The position numbers and the translations under genes are program-made. 6,465 nucleotides of DNA, taken from assembly GCA_947459055.1 (NCBI GenBank), contig CANHCG010000105.1:1-6465 (forward strand). The letters are read 5' to 3'. This DNA comes from Cytophagaceae bacterium (GTDB taxonomy: Bacteria; Bacteroidota; Bacteroidia; Cytophagales; Spirosomataceae). The notes under the pieces were generated by a model. That model was given only the letters and a program-made list of their open reading frames with translations. It made no database searches and was not told where the DNA came from. This document shows, piece by piece, positions 6,380 through 6,465 of this stretch. Position 1 is the stretch's first letter. The number at the start of each line of letters is the position of its first letter.

Positions 6380-6465
6380 ATGCTTAAAAAACTACTTCTA
6401 ATCACTGCGCTGGTTATCAGCGGATTACAAATTCAAGCACAAACGACATATAATGCGAATGGCCG
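6380..6465 (+). CDS. N-terminus of an unidentified secreted protein (3'-truncated by window edge)
   Basis: Only 28 codons are visible: a classic Sec signal peptide with a lysine-containing n-region (MLKK), a hydrophobic core (LLLITALVISGL) and a likely signal peptidase I site after QIQA, leaving mature Q21-TTYNANG. Glutamine directly after the cleavage site is common in Bacteroidota exported proteins. There is no lipobox cysteine, so it is not a lipoprotein. It is transcribed divergently from xylA, with TAnnTTTG boxes 20-47 bases upstream of the ATG and no Shine-Dalgarno. Divergent pairing with a sugar operon makes a carbohydrate-active or surface protein plausible, but nothing visible identifies it. 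The start and export signal are well supported; the function is unknown. Confidence 0.75.
   Translation, partial: MLKKLLLITALVISGLQIQAQTTYNANG

Noticed and set aside
1..6465. Defence system, mobile element, CRISPR array or RNA gene
   Set aside because: No direct repeat-spacer pattern, transposase or integrase motif, terminal inverted repeats, tRNA-like cloverleaf or rRNA sequence was seen; coding genes fill almost all of the window.

Overview
The window looks like an ordinary stretch of chromosome from a Bacteroidota bacterium, possibly of the Cytophagales/Sphingobacteriales type (the order is a weak guess). Three things point that way: a GT3-family (eukaryote-like) glycogen synthase, which in bacteria is mainly a Bacteroidota trait; a large periplasmic GH106-type glycoside hydrolase of a kind common in Bacteroidota; and promoter-like TAnnTTTG boxes combined with absent Shine-Dalgarno sequences. 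Codon use and base composition look even across the window. I see no transposase, integrase, phage gene, tRNA, rRNA or CRISPR array.

Layout. Positions 1-1536 (+) hold the 3' part of a glycogen synthase gene that begins upstream of the window. It converges with, and overlaps by 8 bases, a tight three-gene cluster on the minus strand. Read in transcription order, that cluster is xylA (6224-4896, xylose isomerase), a secreted GH106-like glycoside hydrolase (4896-2194) and an AlkD-like DNA alkylation repair glycosylase (2197-1529). xylA and the hydrolase share one base (TAATG) and the hydrolase and AlkD genes share four (ATGA), so the three are almost certainly one translationally coupled operon. 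A 155-base AT-rich divergent region (6225-6379) carries candidate promoters in both directions and an 8-bp perfect palindrome. A new secreted-protein gene begins at 6380 (+) and runs off the end after 28 codons.

How the genes fit together. The hydrolase should act in the periplasm on rhamnose-containing or related plant or algal glycans. XylA acts in the cytoplasm, converting D-xylose to D-xylulose. The pairing suggests use of a xylose- and deoxysugar-containing polysaccharide, but no xylulokinase, transporter or SusC/D pair is visible. The AlkD gene has no obvious metabolic link to the others.

The most notable structure is a perfect intrinsic-terminator shape (10-bp stem, 7-nt loop, then six T's on the coding strand) inside the first 29 codons of the hydrolase gene, just after the xylA stop codon. 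If functional, it would let xylA be transcribed alone and make hydrolase/AlkD expression depend on readthrough or on translation covering the hairpin. The rest of the window is conventional metabolic and repair content; I did not find a convincing novel multi-gene system.
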